64,000 nucleotides of DNA from Cladocopium goreaui. Lineage: Eukaryota; Sar; Dinophyceae; Suessiales; Symbiodiniaceae. A program made the translations under genes and the position numbers. The stretch spans positions 1-64,000 of the forward strand of contig CAMXCT020002688.1 in assembly GCA_947184155.2 (NCBI GenBank), written 5' to 3'. The notes under the pieces were generated by a model, which saw only the letters and a program-made list of their open reading frames with translations, was not told the DNA's origin and ran no database searches. Below are positions 60,224 through 64,000 of this stretch, piece after piece; the first letter of the stretch is position 1, and every line of letters starts with the position of its first letter.

Positions 60224-60425
60224 TGTTACTTATTTTGTTTTACGTGTCTACACAATGCTTTCATGCATATTGACATGTACACATAATTCATTCTGTTTCA
60301 TGCGCACTCCGCATGGCTCAAGATTACTGCAAGCCCGCGTGTAAAAAGATTGCAGCCGCCACTGTAGTGACCGCAGGTGTTTAGATAGATTCCAGGGCTC
60401 CCTTAATACGGGGAAAGCTACCTCA
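60224..60425 (+). repeat. 3' LTR of element 4
   Basis: 202 bp, the partner of 50910-51111; differences seen are CACG/CATA near 60268 and TATC/TACC near the end. Confidence 0.94.
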
Positions 60426-60714
60426 CCCCCCCAGTTTGCACAGGCAATGTTACATGCAAAAAAAAATATTTGTATAGGCGCAGAGAAGCGCATTGCAAGT
60501 GTGACTTGAATCAAGAAGCGGGAGGGGGGGGATTGGGGGGAGGGCGCGGGGTTGCCTTTGAAGTTCTTTAGGCTTGCCTTAGGGTTTCTTCAGGTTTGGC
60601 TCAGGGTGTTTATAAGGTTGGCTCAAGTGTCTTGTTCAAGGTTGGCTAGGATCCAGTTAAAGTTTGTTTCAGGTTCAATCAGTAAAATCCAAACAAATAT
60701 CGGCTACAAATATA

Positions 60715-60766
60715 TGTATACATATATATATATATATACATATAATATATATATATATATCCCACA
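60715..60766. repeat. TA microsatellite
   Basis: Alternating TA over about 50 bases with a few interruptions. Confidence 0.9.
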
Positions 60767-60790
60767 GTGTGTAATCTTTGATAAGGAACC

Positions 60791-60856
60791 TCCTTCCTTC
60801 CTTCCTTCCTTCCGTCCTTCCTTCCGTCCGTCCGTCCTTCCTTCCTTCCTTCCTTC
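60791..60856. repeat. TTCC/GTCC microsatellite
   Basis: Tetranucleotide array of CCTT units with several CCGT variants. Confidence 0.9.
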
Positions 60857-60876
60857 CCCTATTAATGTTTTTTTGA

Positions 60877-60908
60877 TCCCTAAAAATGTTTTTTTTGATG
60901 CCTACGCC
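60877..60908 (-). repeat. right terminal inverted repeat of element Y
   Basis: The minus strand from 60908 starts GGCGTAGGCATCAAAAAAAA and continues CATTTTTAGGGA, matching the left end with four or five differences. Confidence 0.72.
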
Positions 60909-60917
60909 GTCCTTCTG

Positions 60918-62448
60918 GTAGACTTTCTCCCGGCGGCACATCATTGGCTGCTTCACGGCATCAGACCGGCTAGGTTGTTCCAACAAGACCAAGCCGCCTG
61001 TCTGATTCTAATGAGCCGACACGCAACACACAAACTCCCAAAACTGTTTGCGTTCATTCCTCGGTGCGTGAAGCACATCCTTCCTTTTCCTCGCGCTGCC
61101 AAGAACTCCATGGACCACGCGGCACTGCCAACGTCACCACATCAGGGTGGCGCTTCTTGATGACGTCCTTCAGCAAGTCCTGGCGCTCCACCTTCCTTAG
61201 GTCCAGACCATAAAGCACATCGTGCGGAGGTGGCTCATTCCATTTCCCCACGCGACGAACCAGATCTGACAAAGCCGCGCGACCTGCGAAGATCCCTATC
61301 AACGTCCAAGGTCCGGGTTTCGCCTGCGCTACATTGCACATCCGTTGATGTACCCCCCGAGCTCTTTGTATACTCCTTGTCGAATGCTGCGTGTCTGCAT
61401 CCAGTTCAAAGCCATCTTTCTGGAGTTTGAATGATCCGAACCCGCAGCAGCAGCATGCAGCACCGCTCGAAGAGGCCGCCGTCGATGACCTGGGCTCCTT
61501 CTGTGACTTCGATGGCTGCGCGGACGCCTGCAGAGTCATCGGAGGGGCCGATATCATCTGCATCATCTGGCGCTGCATCTGTTCCATCTGCTCTTGCATC
61601 ATCGCCACCGCGTTCTGCATCTCCACGTTGGTTCTGGAAGGTCTCGTTGGTGACAGGCTGGACTTCTTCTTGGCGAAGGATGTTGCTCTCTTCGGACGCC
61701 GTATCGGCATTCGGTTCGTCCTGGCACTCGATCCCTCCGTGCCTGGCCTCACCACCAGGACCGGAGAAGTGTCCGGCTCTTCGTCGCTCATCTCCTCGGT
61801 GAAATCGTTCTCGATGTCAAAGCCTCCCACACCGCACGGTCGGTCATCACGAGCACCAACGGGGTACGAGCTGTCACGGGGGCTGGAAGTCGAGGATGCG
61901 GGTCGAGGCACGCCTTGCCTTGAACCCAAAACTGTAAGAGGCTGACCTTCTGCATGCGGCTTCATGTGAAAATTGAAAGGAACTTGTTGAGAAGGCTGCT
62001 CCATGTCAAGTAAATAGCGTCCTCCCCGCGATTGCCCTAATCCATATGAACGAACTGCATGTGTCCTTGAAGCAAGAGCGTGAGTCTCAGTACCAACTGA
62101 ATCCCAAGGAAGCGCACACAGGTTTGGAGAGCAAAGGGTGGCAGTCACCACTGAAATTCGAAGTAAAAATGGGACGGTGGCCAAGTTGACATGGATGATG
62201 ATTGCAAACCTGCTGCGATTGACATGTCCATCTCCAAACCTAAAGGACTCCTTCTCGGGTACGACCTTCACATAACAACTATTCGACTTCCATTGGTGCA
62301 CAATCGAGTTGACCCAAGTTGTACCCGCCACCGTCTTCATACAACCCAAATCGAATATGGCCTTGTCCCCAAGTTCAGCCATCGACCACAACACCTCTGT
62401 ACACAAATCGTTCGGATAATCGGGGACCTCTACCATACATCCTGACAT
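60918..62448 (-). pseudogene. element X protease and methyltransferase-like domain, N-terminal piece
   Basis: The main frame (61054-62448, 464 codons) has a protease-like start AIFDLGCMKTVAGTTWV, in which the active-site triplet reads D-L-G instead of D-T/S-G. Then come FRFGDGHVNRSRF and a variable linker with a Met/Gln coil (MQEQMEQMQRQMMQM) and a Cys run. The methyltransferase-like start is LIGIFAGRAALSDLVRR and TLAVPRGPWSSWQ, with R in place of the PC-motif Cys. After a frame change, VLLEQPSRSDAVKQPMM and REKVYQKD lead to the Y insertion site. The lost catalytic residues agree with an old, inactive copy. Confidence 0.75.
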
Positions 62449-62642
62449 AGGTTTGATTCATCCGCTGCCCCAACCACCAGCAAACGCGCCTTTGTAGAGC
62501 GTGCGCTCAAGGCTTGAGTGAAGAAAACAGTGGAGGAATGTCAATTTCCGACTTTCCTTTTCATGGCTTAAAATCCGTGGGCTTGAAACCAAATGAAATC
62601 CCACATCCACGTAGAGCCCCTGTCCAGCTTTAGAAACTGAAC
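62449..62642. other. junction between element X and the recombinase element
   Basis: Short non-coding stretch with no LTR or terminal repeat recognised. The expected Gag of X is absent, so X is probably 5'-truncated here. Confidence 0.4.
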
Positions 62643-63340
62643 TTACAAGAGCAAGGTGGGGTAAGGCTGCGCGCGAAAGGTAAAAAACACCCCATGCTCA
62701 TCTTTCCCTTGCAAAATTATATGAGGCCTACCGGTGGCGGAGCAGCGGTTATTGTTGGGATTACAAACCTTCACTGCAGAATTCAACTCATCAAATCGTG
62801 AGCGCAACAAACCAGTAGCTTTCCGCCAGGGTTGTTTGAACTGGCAGTAGTCCGTCTTCAGCAGATGAGCATCGGCCAAGAGCTGCACTGAAGGCGCTAA
62901 CCACAAGCGACTAGTCCAGGGGTTTTCCAAAACCCAGCGAATACCAAGTTGGTTGCAAAACGAAATGATCTTCAGAGTGACTTCTAGTAGTTGGTTTCCC
63001 AAAGTGACCTTGTGTCTATCATGTGCACTAAGATGAGGTATCCCAAACAAACCATCATGGTCATCACGAACAGGAGGGGGACCACCGTCGAGTTTCCGAG
63101 CCCTTGACCAACTAGTGCAAGGTGCGCCAAGCCAAACCAGAGCAACGCGGTGAGTCCGCAAGAATTTGAAGGCCCGTTCCAGCACTGTAAGCAAATCATT
63201 GCCCGGCCCATATAGAATGTCATATGCCAAAATATGGTAACCCTCTGCTGCACATGCTTTGCTAAGATTAGCACAACCGGAGAAAAACTCAACCTCCCAC
63301 CAAATTTGAAAAAAATGGCAGTCTTCATTGGGGTGAACAC
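62643..63340 (-). pseudogene. C5-methyltransferase-like domain of the recombinase element
   Basis: From about 63330 the minus strand reads WWEVEFFSGCANLSKACAAEG (motif I pattern), then LAYDILYGPGNDL, VWLGAPCTSWSRARK (Pro-Cys motif intact), GIRWVLENPWTSRLWLAP (ENP motif intact), YCQFKQPWRKATGLL and a final YPTLLL. This is the best-preserved methyltransferase-like domain in the window: both signature motifs of the DNA cytosine-5 family are present in one open frame of about 230 codons. The target-recognition part looks short. It follows the recombinase in another frame, joined near 63320. Real activity is uncertain. Confidence 0.75.
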
Positions 63341-63374
63341 CTTAAGGACCAGCTTCTCTAGCTTTGAAACCGCT

Positions 63375-64000
63375 TCCAGTCCTTGTTGCTGCACCAGCGG
63401 AGGCAACTGTTGAAACTGCTGGTGAAGTCTGGCGTGGCACTCGTACCGACGCACTGAAGAGTCCGCCAGCCAGCGCCCCCTCATCTTGAAGTCGGTCGTG
63501 AGAAGGACCGCTGTGCCTCAGTTGGTACAACGTGGAGTGGTTTCTTGGAAGATTGATGCTGGCCAATGCATTCTCCCACCCTCTTCTCCAAGTGGGATAG
63601 TCCAAGTTGAACGGGTAGTCTGATCCCCTTTTTCGACTGAACTTTTCGATGGTGTGGTTGAGCCATGGCAAGACTGGCGAGTCCAGGAGGGGAGATTCGT
63701 TTGAAAGTCCCATCTTTGAAATTTCCATTCGTTCTTCGCAATGTGTGGATGCGCTTTTGTGGGCCCCACTACATCGTTTCCCCTCAGTCCTAACACTTCT
63801 GAAGGTCTCAGGTATGCAGTGAAGCTGAGAAGTGTTGCCAATGCTGATTCGGCAACAGCTTTACCACTATCAACGCCACCAGAGCAAAAGGCCTTGGGGG
63901 TCGTGTCTTTGCTGGGTCCACCTTGGACCACCCCTGCAGACTTCTCCTGGATCTTGGCAACTCTGCTTTGCTGCCAAGGTCGGGACGACAATCCATCAGG
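63375..64000 (-). pseudogene. tyrosine recombinase of a DIRS-like or similar element (partial, broken)
   Basis: Minus-strand fragments in three frames: SRRSLQGWSKVDPAKTRPPR, then LLSFTAYLRPSEVLGLRGND (first catalytic Arg context), DYPTWRRGWENALASINLPR, TLYQLRHSGPSHDRL (second conserved box), and RGRWLADSSVRRYECHARL, whose Tyr is in the nucleophile position. This order is typical of tyrosine recombinases in dinoflagellate retroelements. At least three frame changes make it non-functional as it stands. The rest of the element, including any polymerase, lies beyond the right edge. Confidence 0.75.

Larger units (their letters stand above)
50910..60425 (+). mobile_element. element 4: LTR element with integrase, methyltransferase-like and EEP domains but no visible polymerase
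   Basis: LTRs of 202 bp (50910-51111 and 60224-60425) with TG...CA ends differ at about three positions. A perfect 5-bp target duplication CCCCC flanks them (50905-50909 and 60426-60430), though this is low-complexity. Coding order on the plus strand is Gag, Lys/Gly-rich region, protease, integrase, methyltransferase-like domain, unknown Pro-rich region, then an EEP-like nuclease. I searched the whole stretch between integrase and EEP for reverse transcriptase (xxDD) and RNase H motifs and found none. Several frame changes and one in-frame TAA break the ORFs despite the young LTRs. Confidence 0.88.
44382..60908. mobile_element. TIR element Y (about 0.78 kb once later insertions are removed)
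   Basis: A 9-bp target duplication, GTCCTTCTG, lies at 44373-44381 and 60909-60917. Inside it, inverted termini match over about 32 bp (left starts GGGAGAAGGATCAAAAAAAC; right, on the minus strand, starts GGCGTAGGCATCAAAAAAAA). Removing elements 3 and 4 with their 5-bp duplications leaves about 780 bp with no coding capacity. The middle has G-rich runs and a duplicated segment around AATCAAGAAGCGGGAGGGG (near 44630 and 60510). A 9-bp duplication and GG-starting termini fit a non-autonomous Mutator-like element; the class is inferred. Confidence 0.75.
60426..60908. other. right arm of element Y with microsatellites
   Basis: Non-coding. It holds G-rich runs (near 60525), a series of GGTTTGGCTCAGG-like short repeats (60590-60650), an AT array (60715-60766) and a TTCC/GTCC array (60791-60856) before the right terminal repeat. 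Confidence 0.7.
39930..62448 (-). mobile_element. decayed copia element X, split by nested insertions
   Basis: Two minus-strand pieces belong to one element. The right piece (60918-62448) carries protease and the first half of a methyltransferase-like domain; the left piece (39930-44372) carries the last part of that domain, then integrase, reverse transcriptase and RNase H. The reading REKVYQKD ends the right piece, and QKDIHMCRLGLVD starts the left piece. The shared codons are the 9-bp duplicated target of element Y. No LTRs were found for X. Frame changes throughout show it is an old copy. Confidence 0.8.

Noticed and set aside
60590-60650. TTGGCTCAAG near 60620 as a leader relic
   Set aside because: Part of a local run of GGTTTGGCTCAGG-like repeats; short match only.

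Overview
The window reads as nuclear DNA of a dinoflagellate, probably from the symbiotic Symbiodinium-like lineages. The basis is its gene content and RNA-processing signs: large Ty1/copia polyproteins with extra methyltransferase-like modules, a multi-exon DUF285 (BspA-type) membrane protein gene whose introns start with GT, GC or GA and end in short direct repeats, and a 15-nt match to the dinoflagellate trans-spliced leader in front of one retroelement ORF. This is an inference from the sequence; no database was searched. Almost everything outside the one host gene is mobile or repetitive.

Layout. (1) 1-11.75 kb, minus strand: a Ty1/copia polyprotein (element 1) with Gag, CCCH fingers, protease, integrase, reverse transcriptase and RNase H, followed by methyltransferase-like, SGNH-hydrolase-like and RNA 2'-phosphotransferase (KptA/Tpt1)-like modules. 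It begins just downstream of a spliced-leader relic, which suggests a retrocopy of a trans-spliced transcript. (2) 11.92-17.03 kb, minus: nine exons of a host gene with signal peptide, 17 DUF285 repeats, a Cys-rich stalk, a transmembrane helix and a conserved cytoplasmic region; its 3' exons are not visible. (3) 17.68-26.45 kb, minus: a young LTR element (element 2) with near-identical LTRs, a tRNA primer site and a broken gag-pol. (4) 26.5-39.9 kb: non-coding DNA, a 135-bp tandem array, a 45-bp minisatellite in two blocks, and a decayed LINE whose RNase H lies between endonuclease and reverse transcriptase.

(5) 39.9-62.45 kb: a stack of nested insertions. A decayed copia element X (minus) is cut inside its methyltransferase-like domain by a short terminal-inverted-repeat element Y with a 9-bp target duplication. 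Y itself is split by two complete LTR elements, each with a 5-bp target duplication: element 3 (44,669-50,890, minus) and element 4 (50,910-60,425, plus). Elements 3 and 4 have related Gag proteins and the same primer-binding 12-mer, carry a nuclease of the endonuclease/exonuclease/phosphatase (EEP) type, and show no reverse transcriptase. Element 3 also lacks protease and integrase and consists of three long overlapping ORFs. (6) 62.6-64.0 kb, minus: a decayed tyrosine-recombinase element with a C5-methyltransferase-like domain, cut by the window edge.

The most unusual material is the set of nucleic-acid-processing modules carried by the retroelements (KptA-like in two, methyltransferase-like in four, EEP-like in two) and the LTR elements 3 and 4 that appear to lack a polymerase and would need one supplied in trans.
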